NCBI RefSeq assembly: GCF_001679325.1
Contig: NZ_LZMX01000002.1
Direction: 5' to 3' (one strand)
DNA: 64,000 nt
DNA from: Haemophilus_D parainfluenzae_AD
Lineage (GTDB): Bacteria; Pseudomonadota; Gammaproteobacteria; Enterobacterales; Pasteurellaceae
Shown here: positions 1 to 9,579 of the stretch, piece by piece
Position numbering within the stretch: the first letter of the stretch is position 1
Layout: each line of letters starts with the position of its first letter
Notes under the pieces: generated by a model
Told to the model about the DNA's origin: nothing
Database searches by the model: none
The model's input: only the letters and a program-made list of their open reading frames with translations
Position numbers and translations under genes: made by a program

Positions 1-846
1 AATAAATCCTATATTGCAAAAATAAATCATATCGTGATGTTTTTGCTTTATATTATTCTTTTCTTAATGGGCTATTTACTTGGTCAGTTAGATGATTTAG
101 AGCATAAACTGCCTATTATTGGCACAACTGCGGTGACGCTATCGGCGATCATTTTGGGATCCAATATGATTGGTTTAATGCTTTACGACCGCTTTAACCC
201 TGCTGAGCCACTTAAATCACAAGGTAAAATTGATTCTCGTTGGCACTCCTTAATTGACTCGCTCAAACTTTCCGGCACAGTGGTGATCGGCACCCTTTGT
301 GGTTTCTTATTCAAATCCTATCTCATGTTGCCTACTGGAATTAATCTGTATGTATTGATCGTATTGATTTTCTTTGTCGGGATTCAGCTAAGAAATAACG
401 GCATTTCCTTGAAAGAAGCCCTTTTCAATAAACGAGGTTTCCAAACGGGGATGGTGTTTACTTTTACTTCATTACTAGGCGGTATTATTGCTGCTTTCGT
501 TTTGGCTATGCCAATTACGCAAGGACTGGCGTTTGCCTCTGGAATGGGATGGTATTCATTATCCAGTGTGGTATTGACCAATGCATGGGGACCGGTGCAG
601 GGCAGTATTGCCTTTTTTAACGATTTATCCCGTGAAATTGTCAGTTTATTTGTCATCCCATTATTTATGCGTCATTTCCGTTCGACGGCAATTGGGATTA
701 CAGGTGCCACTGCAATAGATTGCACTTTGCCTATTATTCAAAAAGCGGGGGGGATTGAAGTCACGCCGATTGCGATTTCATTTGGTTTTGTTACGAATAT
801 TCTGCCACCATTGTTGTTAGTTTTCTTTTCCAGTATTCCGTTATAA
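1..846 (+). CDS. lysO: Lysine exporter LysO (DUF340 family), 5' end cut by window
   Basis: Inner-membrane exporter of L-lysine and toxic analogues. The reading frame is open from base 1. The first Met (base 34) falls where E. coli LysO, as I recall it, is already about 25-30 residues in, so the true start lies before the window. Hydrophobic segments alternate along the whole length. Family-typical stretches are GIQLRNNG, SGMGWYSLSS and AFFNDLSRE, with the GATAIDCTLP segment near the C-terminus. The 3' end is complete (TAA at 844-846) and is followed by a hairpin terminator. Nothing here links it to the hydrogenase genes. The identity is fairly secure by remembered similarity; only the N-terminus is missing. 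Confidence 0.85.
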   Translation, partial: NKSYIAKINHIVMFLLYIILFLMGYLLGQLDDLEHKLPIIGTTAVTLSAIILGSNMIGLMLYDRFNPAEPLKSQGKIDSRWHSLIDSLKLSGTVVIGTLCGFLFKSYLMLPTGINLYVLIVLIFFVGIQLRNNGISLKEALFNKRGFQTGMVFTFTSLLGGIIAAFVLAMPITQGLAFASGMGWYSLSSVVLTNAWGPVQGSIAFFNDLSREIVSLFVIPLFMRHFRSTAIGITGATAIDCTLPIIQKAGGIEVTPIAISFGFVTNILPPLLLVFFSSIPL

Positions 847-870
847 AAGATAAAAAATAAATGCAAAACA

Positions 871-906
871 AAAGAGTTAATCGTCACTTTTCGATTAACT
901 CTTTTT
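871..906. terminator. Bidirectional hairpin terminator between lysO and hypF
   Basis: A 13-bp perfect stem, AAAGAGTTAATCG (871-883) with CGATTAACTCTTT (892-904) and an 8-nt loop, followed by T-rich sequence. A-rich sequence precedes it, so it can serve lysO on the plus strand and hypF on the minus strand. These genes converge here. Confidence 0.85.
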
Positions 907-929
907 CTTATATTTAATATTAGGGATTA

Positions 930-3197
930 TCAGTTTCTATGCATGGCAATAACAGCCTGACCTAAACTAAGTCCACCATCACCCATCGGTAGTTTATGCG
1001 CACTCAGTACATGGAATTCACCCAGATGCTCTTTTAATAAGCGACGTAGCAGTTGGTTATGCATTACGCCGCCGGATAGCACGATGGTACGGCATTGGTG
1101 TTTTCGTGCTTGGTTTGTTGCAAGTTCAGCAAAACCTTGGGCGAGAGCATAGTGAAAGGCGAAGGCTTTATCTTCAACAGGTGCATGGTAATTTAACCAA
1201 CTTTGCCAGAAATAAGCCAAATCCAGTTTATTGTCGATAAGCGGCATTTTTACTGGAATATTGACCGCACTTTGTGTTTGTGTCGCCAAAGATGAGGTAT
1301 TTGCCAGTGCTTCTAGCTGACAGGCAGCTTCGCCTTCCCAAGAAACAATGCTTGGTGCAATACCGAGAGCATAAGCTACCGCATCAAATAAACGACCCGC
1401 AGATGATATAGGTGGACAATTTAGTCCTCGCTCGATGGCATTAACTAGTATTTGCCAATTCGGTTCTATACAGGTTTGGGTGAGAATGTCTTGCCATTGT
1501 GGCACAAATTGATGCAGGTGAGCCAGCCAGTTACGCCAAGGTTGTTTGGCCGCAAGATCGCCACCAGGTAGAGCAACAGCAGGTAAACCACCTAAATATT
1601 GACTGTGTTGATAATCAACGAGCAGGCATTCGCCTCCCCAAAGCTGTCCATTTTCGCCCATGCCAATACCGTCTAGAGCAAGACCAATTACAGGTTTATT
1701 GCAATTGTGCTCGGCCATTACGCTGACAATATGAGCATGATGATGCAGTACTTCGATGGTGGGGATTTGTTGCTGTTCAGCAAGTTGTTTCCCGATAGAA
1801 GATGAAAAATAGCCAGGATGAGCATCCACCGCGATGATGTCTGGTTTAAATTGATAAATCTGTTGAAATAATTCAAGATTCTCATTTAATTGTGACCGCA
1901 CTTGTTCATTTGCCGTATCGCCAATATGTTGACTCAGTACCGCTTTATTGTGACGTAGTAAGCAGAAGGTATTTTTCAGATCAGAACCCAACGCCAATAC
2001 ATTTTTTGTGCTTTGTGTTTCAAGTGGCATTTCATCAGGTACATAGCCACGTGCACGGCGAAGTGTTTCTAATCCATCGAAGGCAACACGAACAAGACTA
2101 TCATCGGCGCGTTGTAAAATATCGCGATTGTGACAAAGATAAAAATCCGCTAAATCAGCTAATTGTTCCACCGCATGTTCATTTTTCAATACAGGAGGTT
2201 GCCCGCTTGCATTAGCAGAAGTCATGACTAGTGGACGATTAACTGCGCGTAATAACAAATGTTGCAGTGGATTGCTTGGTAGCATGACGCCGATTTCTTG
2301 CAGGTTAGGTGCGATGTTATCAGAAATATTGGGTACTTTATGTTTTGCTAGCAGTACAATTGGCGCAGCACTGCTGGTTAGCAATTCTATTTCTTGAGGC
2401 GCTAAATCCTGCAAAAACTGCAAGTCAGGCACCATAATGGCTAATGGTTTTGTTGGACGATGCTTCCGTTGACGTAATAAATCAACCGTCTTTTGATTAT
2501 TCGCATCACAGGCTAGATGAAAACCACCTAAGCCTTTAACTGCGACGATATGACCTTGTTGCAATAAAAGTGCGGTTTGTTTTAGTGCGGTTTCATGAGT
2601 AGCAAGCGTTTGTTCTCGATCTTGTAACCAGATATGGGGGCCGCAAACAGAACAAGCATTGGGTTGAGCATGAAAACGACGATCAGCGGGATCTTTATAT
2701 TCTTTTTCACATTGTGGACAAAGCGGAAAAACAGACATCGCCGTGTTTTTTCGGTCGTAAGGAATTGCCTTAATGATGGTAAAACGCGGACCACAATGGG
2801 TACAATTGGTAAAGGGGTAGTGATAACGTCGATTGTTGGGATCGAATAAGTCAGCTAAACAATGTGGACAGGTTGCTGCATCGGGAATAATTTGCGTGTC
2901 CATTTGATTGTTTTCGCTTTCCCGGATAGTAAAGCCTGTTACTGCAGTTGCTTCTGGCCAATCAATGGTGCGCTGAGTAATATCGGTAATTTGCGCTAGC
3001 GGTGGGAGTTTGTTTTGTAGGTCGGACAAAAATTGCTCGAGTGCATCTGCTGGTGGAGAGACCAAACGAATTAATACGCCTTGTCCATCATTATTGACAT
3101 CTCCGTTTAACTTATATTGATTTGCCAGAAGCCAGACAAAAGGGCGAAATCCCACGCCCTGAACTTTTCCTTTTATGCGTAATTCGATCCCTTGCAT
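930..3197 (-). CDS. hypF: [NiFe]-hydrogenase maturation carbamoyltransferase HypF
   Basis: Makes the cyanide-ligand precursor from carbamoyl phosphate and ATP and transfers the carbamoyl group to the C-terminal Cys of HypE. Domains in order: N-terminal acylphosphatase-like domain (GKVQGVGFRPFVW), two zinc fingers (CPHC with CTHCG, then CPQC with CSVCG; about residues 110-190), a YrdC-like domain (about 200-375) and a Kae1-like C-terminal domain with the HHHAH metal motif and a terminal GDGGLSLGQ. About 755 aa, normal for the family. I chose ATG at 3197: AGGA lies 8 nt before it, while the longer frame from 3230 starts with TTG and overlaps hypC. It forms an operon with hypC and is divergent from hyfA. 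Confidence 0.95.
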   Translation of the reverse strand: MQGIELRIKGKVQGVGFRPFVWLLANQYKLNGDVNNDGQGVLIRLVSPPADALEQFLSDLQNKLPPLAQITDITQRTIDWPEATAVTGFTIRESENNQMDTQIIPDAATCPHCLADLFDPNNRRYHYPFTNCTHCGPRFTIIKAIPYDRKNTAMSVFPLCPQCEKEYKDPADRRFHAQPNACSVCGPHIWLQDREQTLATHETALKQTALLLQQGHIVAVKGLGGFHLACDANNQKTVDLLRQRKHRPTKPLAIMVPDLQFLQDLAPQEIELLTSSAAPIVLLAKHKVPNISDNIAPNLQEIGVMLPSNPLQHLLLRAVNRPLVMTSANASGQPPVLKNEHAVEQLADLADFYLCHNRDILQRADDSLVRVAFDGLETLRRARGYVPDEMPLETQSTKNVLALGSDLKNTFCLLRHNKAVLSQHIGDTANEQVRSQLNENLELFQQIYQFKPDIIAVDAHPGYFSSSIGKQLAEQQQIPTIEVLHHHAHIVSVMAEHNCNKPVIGLALDGIGMGENGQLWGGECLLVDYQHSQYLGGLPAVALPGGDLAAKQPWRNWLAHLHQFVPQWQDILTQTCIEPNWQILVNAIERGLNCPPISSAGRLFDAVAYALGIAPSIVSWEGEAACQLEALANTSSLATQTQSAVNIPVKMPLIDNKLDLAYFWQSWLNYHAPVEDKAFAFHYALAQGFAELATNQARKHQCRTIVLSGGVMHNQLLRRLLKEHLGEFHVLSAHKLPMGDGGLSLGQAVIAMHRN

Positions 3198-3210
3198 AAC
3201 GCAATCCTGT

Positions 3211-3486
3211 TTATTTTTGATTGAGACCAAGAAAATCGCCGACTTCGTGTTCTAGCTGGCTCATGGCAATTAAAGCTTCTTGCGTTTGTTTGGCTTCTTC
3301 TTCATCAATAATCGTCATGGCAAAACCCACATGTACGAGAACCCATTTGCCAACCAGAGGTTTTGGGTCATCCTGACAAATTAATGAAATATTAACTTCT
3401 CTTTTTACTCCGCAGACATCGACTACAGCAAGCTGTAATGCGCTGTCAGCTACTTGAATGATCTGTCCCGGAATACCTAAACACAT
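3211..3486 (-). CDS. hypC: Hydrogenase maturation chaperone HypC
   Basis: Small (91 aa) iron-delivery chaperone. With HypD it assembles the Fe(CN)2CO unit and carries it to the hydrogenase large-subunit precursor. The N-terminus MCLGIPGQI carries the essential Cys2 and the family signature. It is the first gene of a leftward hypC-hypF unit, 13 nt before the hypF ATG, and is transcribed away from hyfA across a shared region of about 345 bp. The hypABDE genes lie 22 kb away at 25303-28777, so the maturation set is split in two. The likely clients are HyfG and the HyfG-containing complex next door. Confidence 0.95.
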   Translation of the reverse strand: MCLGIPGQIIQVADSALQLAVVDVCGVKREVNISLICQDDPKPLVGKWVLVHVGFAMTIIDEEEAKQTQEALIAMSQLEHEVGDFLGLNQK

Positions 3487-3715
3487 AATCTGTCCTTAGT
3501 TAGAATGTTTATGAGATGAATCGTTTATTGTGTTTCAATAAACGTACTGCGCGTGTGAAATTTTATCATGTAACCACCTAAATTTGTATAGCCATATCTT
3601 AAATAAGGCTACTGCATTTTTGTTTAAAATCTGTTCACATTTTTAACATAAAATTATTATGTTTCACTGTTATTTAACAGGTGTATCACAGCAATAGAAA
3701 AACAATGAAAATCTT

Positions 3716-3759
3716 TTGATCTTAATCACAAATTTTCGAATTAGTTCTTGAGCTTTACT
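3716..3759 (+). promoter_or_regulatory. Putative FNR/CRP-type activator site and promoter for the hyf operon
   Basis: The box TTGATCTTAATCAC (3716-3729) matches FNR TTGAT-N4-ATCAA at 9 of 10 positions. Shifted by one base, TTTGA-N6-TCACA matches the CRP core with one mismatch. A weak -10 (TTTACT, 3754-3759) lies at class II spacing. It sits in the 345-bp gap between hypC and hyfA, which holds no gene. No sigma-54 -24/-12 element was obvious, unlike E. coli hyf. Which regulator binds is inference. Confidence 0.45.
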
Positions 3760-3832
3760 TTTTTACAGGAGTATCCTTACTTCTAGAGTGGTTATTGTAA
3801 AAAACGTTATTTACATACAAGGAGGGGAGTGT

Positions 3833-4432
3833 ATGAATCGTTTTGTAATCGGTGATCCGAAGGATTGCATTGGATGCAACACCTGTATGGCCGCTTGTAG
3901 CGAAGTGCATAAAGCTTTCGGATTACAATCTTTTCCACGCTTACAAGTCATGCGTAATGATGATGTAACCGTGCCAATTCTCTGTCGTCATTGTGATGAT
4001 TCACCATGTGCTACTGTATGTCCGGTGCACGCAATCACACATATTAATGACACTATTCAACTTAACGAAAGTCTCTGTATCGGTTGTAAACTTTGTGGTA
4101 TTGCTTGCCCATTCGGTGCAATTACTCAACATGGTTCTGCACCGATTGACGCACCAACCTATTATGAAGGATTCTCCTTCACTGATGCGGTAAAACGAGA
4201 TATTCGTACAGCACCAGATAATACGGATTTACACAATATGCTGGCATGGCAACCTGGCGTGAAAGCCATTGCGGTGAAATGCGATCTTTGCTATTTCCGT
4301 GAAGAAGGTCCGGCTTGTGTACAAACCTGTCCGACCAAAACATTATTTATTATTAGTGATGAGAGTATCAAGCAGGCTAATGAAAGAAAACGTGAAATGG
4401 CAATGGTTTCTTCGCCTGCGATCCCAAGATAA
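3833..4432 (+). CDS. hyfA: Formate hydrogenlyase electron-transfer ferredoxin subunit HyfA (HycB-like)
   Basis: Polyferredoxin of about 199 aa that carries electrons from formate dehydrogenase H towards the hydrogenase small subunit. Four Cys clusters for [4Fe-4S] centres are visible: CIGCNTCMAAC near the N-terminus, CRHC with CATVCP, CIGCKLCGIACP, and CDLC with CVQTCP. I chose ATG 3833 because a perfect AAGGAGG (3819-3825) lies 7 nt upstream. The longer frame begins with GTG at 3788 and has no comparable ribosome site. First gene of the rightward hyf operon. HycB is a close paralogue, so hyfA versus hycB rests on the neighbouring hyfD/E/F genes. Confidence 0.92.
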   Translation: MNRFVIGDPKDCIGCNTCMAACSEVHKAFGLQSFPRLQVMRNDDVTVPILCRHCDDSPCATVCPVHAITHINDTIQLNESLCIGCKLCGIACPFGAITQHGSAPIDAPTYYEGFSFTDAVKRDIRTAPDNTDLHNMLAWQPGVKAIAVKCDLCYFREEGPACVQTCPTKTLFIISDESIKQANERKREMAMVSSPAIPR

Positions 4433-4469
4433 TTAGTGTGTTTTAACTTATAATCAATGGAGTGATATT

Positions 4470-6491
4470 ATGAGTTTACCTATCAATTTACTCATCACGA
4501 CCCTGTTGATTTATGTCGTTGGTGCGTTTATTTCGCTCGCAGTGAGACGAAATGAACAACTTTCAATCAATATATCCGGCGTGACCGGTGTACTTGCTGG
4601 AGTGTTAGGTATTGTTGCCTGCATCCCCGTTCTGATCAGCAGCGACACAGTCGTTGATGTTTTTAAAACCCCATTTGAATTTGCCTCATTTTCCATCCGT
4701 ATTGATGGATTGGCGGCGTTTATGGTGTGTGTCATTTCTTTATTAGTGATTGTGACCGCACTTTATTCTTTCTCTTATGTGAAAGAATACAAAGGTAAAG
4801 GCGCTGGTTCTATGGGGTTCTTTATGAATTTATTTATCGCTTCCATGGTTGCGTTAGTTACCAGCGATAATGCGTTCTACTTCCTTGTATTCTTTGAAAT
4901 GATGTCATTGGCATCTTATTTCTTAGTCCTTACCGAACAAGATGACAATGCTGTAAATGCAGGCTTGCTTTATTTCTTTATTGCACATGCCGGTTCGGTA
5001 TTAATTATGATCGCCTTCTTCATTTTCTACTGCTATGCCGGTAGTTTTGAATTTAGCGCATTCCGTCAAACCACTTTACCGGCACCGCTTGCCTTTACTG
5101 CCTTTATTTTGGCATTTTTAGGTTTTGGTGCCAAAGCGGGGATGATTCCATTACACAGCTGGTTACCGAAAGCTCACCCGGCTGCACCTTCTCATGCATC
5201 TGCGATGATGTCTGGTGTAATGGTGAAAATCGGTATCTTCGGGATCATTAAAGTGGGTGTTGATCTTCTCGGTTCTACCAATGTTTGGTATGGCGTTATC
5301 GTACTCGGTTTCGGTGCGGTATCTTCCGTACTCGGTGTACTTTATGCCTTGGCAGAACATGACATCAAAAAACTCTTGGCTTATCACACGGTAGAAAATA
5401 TCGGCATCATTATGATGGGTGTGGGCGTTGGTATGATTGGTATCGCAACACATCATCCAGTGTTGGCAACCGTGGGATTACTCGGTGGGTTATACCACTT
5501 ACTTAACCATGCCGTGTTCAAAGGCTTGTTATTCTTAGGTGCAGGTTCAGTAATGTATCGCTTGCATACTAAAGACATGGACTTGATGGGCGGCTTAGGC
5601 AAACTTATGCCTTACACTGCGTTCTGTTTCTTAATCGGTACCATGGCGATTTCTGCATTGCCACCGTTTAACGGTTTCGTCAGTGAATGGTTTACTTATC
5701 AATCCTTATTCACTTTAAGTCAAAGTGATGATTTCGTATTAAAACTAGCCGGCCCGATTGCCATCATTATGTTGGCATTAACAGGTGCGTTAGCAGCACT
5801 TTGTTTCGTGAAAGTATACGGTATCAGCTTCGGTGGTGCACCGCGTAGCGAAAAAGCAGCCAATGCACGTGAAGTGCCAAAACCAATGGTGATTGCGATG
5901 GCAGTGTTGGCGTTATGTTGTGTGTTGTTAGGTGTGGGCGCATCTGTGGTAACCCCAATAATTGCGAAAATTTCGACCGCACTTGCTCATAGCGAACCGT
6001 TCATGTTGGTTCAAAATGGAGTAGTAGTTGCACAAGCTGAACCGCATACTGCACTTTCAACACCGATGGTGACTATCATGCTATTGGCATTCTTCTTCTT
6101 GCCATTTAGTTTTTATGCGTTCACCAAAAATCAACGTTTATCCGATCGTGCAAAAGGCAATCCATGGGCTTGTGGTTATGCTTATGAACAAGATATGACT
6201 GCCTCAGCAGGTAGTTTCACTCGTCCATTACGTACGATTTTCAAATCGCTTTATACCTTGCGCGAAGTGTTGGATCCTGCACCTTTAGGTGATAAAGGCA
6301 TCCAAGCGGTGATTAAAGGCGCAACAAAAGCTGAACCTTTCTGGGAAGAAAAAATGACCATGCCGATCGCTCGTTTTATTCCTTGGTTAGGAACTAAAAT
6401 CCAATGGTTGCAACAAGGTGACTTCCGTTTGTACTGCGTGTACTTCGTGATTGCCTTGGTGGCAATACTACTTTCCATTGCGTTGATGTAG
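4470..6491 (+). CDS. hyfB: Hydrogenase-4 membrane subunit HyfB (NuoL/antiporter-like)
   Basis: Large polytopic inner-membrane subunit (673 aa), related to complex I NuoL/M and Mrp antiporters, proposed to couple hydrogenase electron flow to ion translocation. Dense hydrophobic helices fill the length. The core signature GFGAKAGMIPLHSWLPKAHP, followed by PSHASAMMSG, matches the proton-translocating module, and DIKKLLAYHTVENIGI follows it. The length agrees with E. coli HyfB (about 672 aa). An uptake signal is embedded near 4750. It lies 37 nt after hyfA and ends just before the hyfC ribosome site. Confidence 0.93.
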   Translation: MSLPINLLITTLLIYVVGAFISLAVRRNEQLSINISGVTGVLAGVLGIVACIPVLISSDTVVDVFKTPFEFASFSIRIDGLAAFMVCVISLLVIVTALYSFSYVKEYKGKGAGSMGFFMNLFIASMVALVTSDNAFYFLVFFEMMSLASYFLVLTEQDDNAVNAGLLYFFIAHAGSVLIMIAFFIFYCYAGSFEFSAFRQTTLPAPLAFTAFILAFLGFGAKAGMIPLHSWLPKAHPAAPSHASAMMSGVMVKIGIFGIIKVGVDLLGSTNVWYGVIVLGFGAVSSVLGVLYALAEHDIKKLLAYHTVENIGIIMMGVGVGMIGIATHHPVLATVGLLGGLYHLLNHAVFKGLLFLGAGSVMYRLHTKDMDLMGGLGKLMPYTAFCFLIGTMAISALPPFNGFVSEWFTYQSLFTLSQSDDFVLKLAGPIAIIMLALTGALAALCFVKVYGISFGGAPRSEKAANAREVPKPMVIAMAVLALCCVLLGVGASVVTPIIAKISTALAHSEPFMLVQNGVVVAQAEPHTALSTPMVTIMLLAFFFLPFSFYAFTKNQRLSDRAKGNPWACGYAYEQDMTASAGSFTRPLRTIFKSLYTLREVLDPAPLGDKGIQAVIKGATKAEPFWEEKMTMPIARFIPWLGTKIQWLQQGDFRLYCVYFVIALVAILLSIALM

Positions 6492-6501
6492 GAGGTTGAA
6501 G

Positions 6502-7464
6502 ATGATTACGTTACCTTCAGAAATTGCAACATCTGCCGGAATGTTTGTTTTTGCCATCGTGCAAGCCTTGATTTTGCTTGTTCTTGCACCGTTATTCTCC
6601 GGTATTTCACGTATGATCCGTGCTCGTATTCAATCTCGTCGCGGTCCTGGCGTGTTACAAGATTATCGCGATATTGCGAAATTAATGAAACGCCAAAACA
6701 TTTGGCCTGAAAATGCGGGTTGGGTTTCTAAAGCGATGCCTTATGTGTTAATTAGCACCGTGATGGTGGTCGCCATGAGCTTGCCTTTATTTACTCGTGT
6801 TGCACCATTTGGCGCTGGCAGTGATTTAATCACAGTGATTTACTTATTCGCCTTGTTCCGTTTTTTCTTCTCAATTGCAGGTTTGGATTCAAACAGCACA
6901 TTCTCAAGTTTAGGGGCTAGCCGTGAAGTCACATTGGGTGTTTTGGTGGAACCTATTCTCATGTTGGCATTCCTTGTGATTGCTTTAATTGCTGGTTCAA
7001 CCAATTTTGCGGTTATCGGTAATGCGCTTTCCGAAAACACTTGGCAATATCCAATTGCAACAGTAATTGCTATTGCCGCAGCATTCTTCGCCGTGTTTAT
7101 TGAAATGGGTAAAATTCCATTCGATTTGGCAGAGGCTGAACAAGAATTACAAGAAGGTCCATTGACTGAATACTCTGGTCCGGCACTCGCCTTATTAAAA
7201 GTCGGCTTAAGCTTAAAATCGATGGTTGTAGCCTCTATCTTTGTGAGCGTGTTACTTCCATTTGGTATCCCGACAGAGATGAGCTTAAGTGCGGTCATTT
7301 TAGGCGGTGTTTTATTCTTCGTGAAATTATTAGTGGTATTCGTGTTGGCTTGTGTCTTTGAAAACACACTCTCTCGTACCCGCTTTATGTTAACAGGACG
7401 TTTAACCGTGGTCGGCTTCGGCATTTCTGTGTTGGCGTTTGTATTTTACTTCACAGGGTTGTAA
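6502..7464 (+). CDS. hyfC: Hydrogenase-4 membrane subunit HyfC (NuoH-like)
   Basis: NuoH/HycD-type membrane subunit, about 320 aa, anchoring the soluble hydrogenase arm to the membrane arm. Characteristic segments are IQSRRGPGVLQDYRDI and LMKRQ on the cytoplasmic N-terminal loop and ELQEGPLTEYSG in the middle, as in HycD/HyfC. TAGGAGG (6489-6495) overlaps the hyfB stop and sits 6 nt before ATG 6502. The frame could start at TTG 6496, but that would put the start inside the ribosome site region. Expected to touch HyfI and HyfG by homology to complex I. Confidence 0.93.
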   Translation: MITLPSEIATSAGMFVFAIVQALILLVLAPLFSGISRMIRARIQSRRGPGVLQDYRDIAKLMKRQNIWPENAGWVSKAMPYVLISTVMVVAMSLPLFTRVAPFGAGSDLITVIYLFALFRFFFSIAGLDSNSTFSSLGASREVTLGVLVEPILMLAFLVIALIAGSTNFAVIGNALSENTWQYPIATVIAIAAAFFAVFIEMGKIPFDLAEAEQELQEGPLTEYSGPALALLKVGLSLKSMVVASIFVSVLLPFGIPTEMSLSAVILGGVLFFVKLLVVFVLACVFENTLSRTRFMLTGRLTVVGFGISVLAFVFYFTGL

Positions 7465-7475
7465 GGAGGACAAAT

Positions 7476-8921
7476 ATGGAACGTTTAGCTCTGATTACAA
7501 TCATTTTACCTTTCGTAGGGGCATTTATTGTCGGCTTGAACAAAAAACACTTTGCTCAAATTGCCACAGTATTTGCTGCGCTTGCTACGTTGGGAACCTT
7601 GTTAGTAGCAGGACAATGGTTTGCCGATGGTCATCAAAGCGTCACTTATGACATCGTCGCTTTTGATAAAACCGCAATCTTTGGTGTGACTCTTGATGCA
7701 GTCAGTACATTAATTGCCTTTGCCGTTGTGGCATTAGGTTTCTTAATCTGCTTATATTCTTGTGGTTACTTAACCGATAAAAACCGTGAACATCCACATA
7801 ATGGGTTACCACGTTTTTATGCGTTCTTGCTCATTTTTATCGGTGCCATGGCAGGCTTGGTGTATTCCTCAACTTTAGCAGGACAATTATTGTTCTTCGA
7901 AATTACTGGGGGATGTTCTTGGGCATTAATCAGTTATTACCAAACACCAAAAGCTCAAGCAGCCGCAATGAAAGCCTTGATTATCACCCACGTGGGGGCA
8001 ATTGGGTTATATATTGCCGCAGCCTATTTATTCAGCCAATCAGGTACTTTCTCTATCACTGCGTTAGAACATTTAGATCCGAGTGCGAAAACCATCGTGT
8101 TATTCGGTGTGATGTTTGCTGCGTGGGGTAAATCAGCACAATTACCAATGCAAATTTGGTTGCCTAATGCGATGGAAGCACCAACACCGGTGAGTGCGTA
8201 TTTGCACGCCGCATCAATGGTTAAAGTTGGGGTGTACATTTTCGCTCGTTCTGTTATGTCTGCTGGTGAGATTCCACATATTGTGGGTGAAGTCGGCATC
8301 ATCATGGCGATGATTACCTTAATTTACGGCTTCTTAATGTACTTGCCACAAACTGACTTAAAACGTTTATTGGCATATTCAACCATTACTCAACTTTCTT
8401 ATATTTTCATTGGGATTTCTCTTGCTGCATTAGGCTCTAAATTAGCCTTTGTGGCAGCGATTAGCTACATCTTCAACCATGCTTTCGCGAAAAGCTTATT
8501 CTTCTTGGTCGCGGGTTCATTAAGTTATGCGACAGGAACTCGTTCTATGCCATTACTACAAGGCATTATGCGTACAATGCCAGTGGTAGGGGCTGGATTT
8601 GGCGTAGCCGCGTTAGCGATTGCCGGGGTTCCACCGTTTAACGGATTCTTCAGTAAATATCCATTATTTGCGGCTGGATTTGAATTAGGCCATGAATATG
8701 GCTGGATTACTTGGTTAATGGTGCTTGCTTTAGTTGAATCTACCGCGACATTCGTATGGTTGTTGTATAAATTCGGACAATGTGTCATCGGTAAACCATC
8801 AGAAGTGGTTGCCAATGCACAACCTATACCATTCTCTATGCGTTTCGTGTTAGTTGTATTAATGGTGATGTCCGTGGTGTCCAGTTTTATCGCCGCATAT
8901 TGGTTAGGTTTGGCTGGTTAG
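7476..8921 (+). CDS. hyfD: Hydrogenase-4 antiporter-like membrane subunit HyfD
   Basis: 481-aa polytopic protein of the NuoL/M/N antiporter superfamily. Visible family motifs are AWGKSAQLPMQIWLPNAMEA, followed by PTPVSAYLHAASMVK, and DLKRLLAYSTITQLSYI. This subunit is present in hydrogenase-4 (Hyf) but absent from E. coli hydrogenase-3 (Hyc), so it marks the complex as the larger FHL-2 type, with three antiporter-like subunits (HyfB, D, F). Strong ribosome site AAGGAGGACA before ATG. Spacing in the operon is 11 nt from hyfC and 15 nt to hyfE. Confidence 0.93.
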   Translation: MERLALITIILPFVGAFIVGLNKKHFAQIATVFAALATLGTLLVAGQWFADGHQSVTYDIVAFDKTAIFGVTLDAVSTLIAFAVVALGFLICLYSCGYLTDKNREHPHNGLPRFYAFLLIFIGAMAGLVYSSTLAGQLLFFEITGGCSWALISYYQTPKAQAAAMKALIITHVGAIGLYIAAAYLFSQSGTFSITALEHLDPSAKTIVLFGVMFAAWGKSAQLPMQIWLPNAMEAPTPVSAYLHAASMVKVGVYIFARSVMSAGEIPHIVGEVGIIMAMITLIYGFLMYLPQTDLKRLLAYSTITQLSYIFIGISLAALGSKLAFVAAISYIFNHAFAKSLFFLVAGSLSYATGTRSMPLLQGIMRTMPVVGAGFGVAALAIAGVPPFNGFFSKYPLFAAGFELGHEYGWITWLMVLALVESTATFVWLLYKFGQCVIGKPSEVVANAQPIPFSMRFVLVVLMVMSVVSSFIAAYWLGLAG

Positions 8922-8936
8922 GTTAAGGAGGAATCT

Positions 8937-9575
8937 ATGTTAATGATAAATGGACTTGCGTGTTTACTCATTATTACCTCTCTTTGCGTAATTATGGTTC
9001 GAACCGCCAAAAAAGCTGCGTTATTTTACAGTTTGCAATCATTGGTATTGGTATTACTGTTTGTTTATCTTGCTAATGAAATGCAAGCCCACGAACTTTA
9101 CATGTGGTCAATTAGCGCATTTATTACCAAAGTGGTTTTGGTGCCAGCAATTTTAATCTATGCGATGAAAAAAGTTGATGAAAGTCAAACTCCAGCTGGA
9201 ATAAATGTCGCTTGGTTGATCCCGATCACAGCAGTGATAGTTACATTGTGCTACTTTGTTGTTGTCCCAATCGATTTACCGTTGGTTGCACATCTTAAAC
9301 CAGCATTATCAGTGTCATTAAGTCACTTCTTATTAGGTTTAGTATGCATTGTTAGCCAACGCAATATCGTAAAACAAGTATTCGGTTATTGTTTGATGGA
9401 AAACGGTTCTCATCTCACATTAGCCTTATTGGCAAATAAAGCACCTGAGTTAGTGGAAATCGGAATTGCCACAGATGCTATCTTTGCCGTCATCATAATG
9501 GTGGTGTTGGTAAACAAAATTTACCGTACATTCCACTCATTAGATGCAAAACAACTTATGAGTTTGAAGGGGTAA
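8937..9575 (+). CDS. hyfE: Hydrogenase-4 membrane subunit HyfE (NuoK-like)
   Basis: Small membrane subunit (212 aa) with about six hydrophobic helices and related in part to NuoK/MrpC. The C-terminal part carries FGYCLMENGSHLTLALLA, a conserved HyfE stretch with an acidic residue inside a helix. Present only in Hyf-type complexes. AAGGAGGAA ribosome site; only 4 nt separate it from hyfF, so the two are probably translationally coupled. Length is close to E. coli HyfE (216 aa). Confidence 0.9.
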   Translation: MLMINGLACLLIITSLCVIMVRTAKKAALFYSLQSLVLVLLFVYLANEMQAHELYMWSISAFITKVVLVPAILIYAMKKVDESQTPAGINVAWLIPITAVIVTLCYFVVVPIDLPLVAHLKPALSVSLSHFLLGLVCIVSQRNIVKQVFGYCLMENGSHLTLALLANKAPELVEIGIATDAIFAVIIMVVLVNKIYRTFHSLDAKQLMSLKG

Positions 9576-9579
9576 CGCT

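Noticed and set aside
3487..3832. Sigma-54 promoter for hyf
   Set aside because: No GG-N10-GC pair with the right context was found by eye.
5163..5456. Minus-strand ORF inside hyfB, rich in His
   Set aside because: Mirror of repeated codons in the plus gene; no support for translation.
6840..7424. 194-aa minus-strand ORF inside hyfC
   Set aside because: Antisense shadow of a membrane-protein gene; no ribosome site and biased, low-complexity composition.
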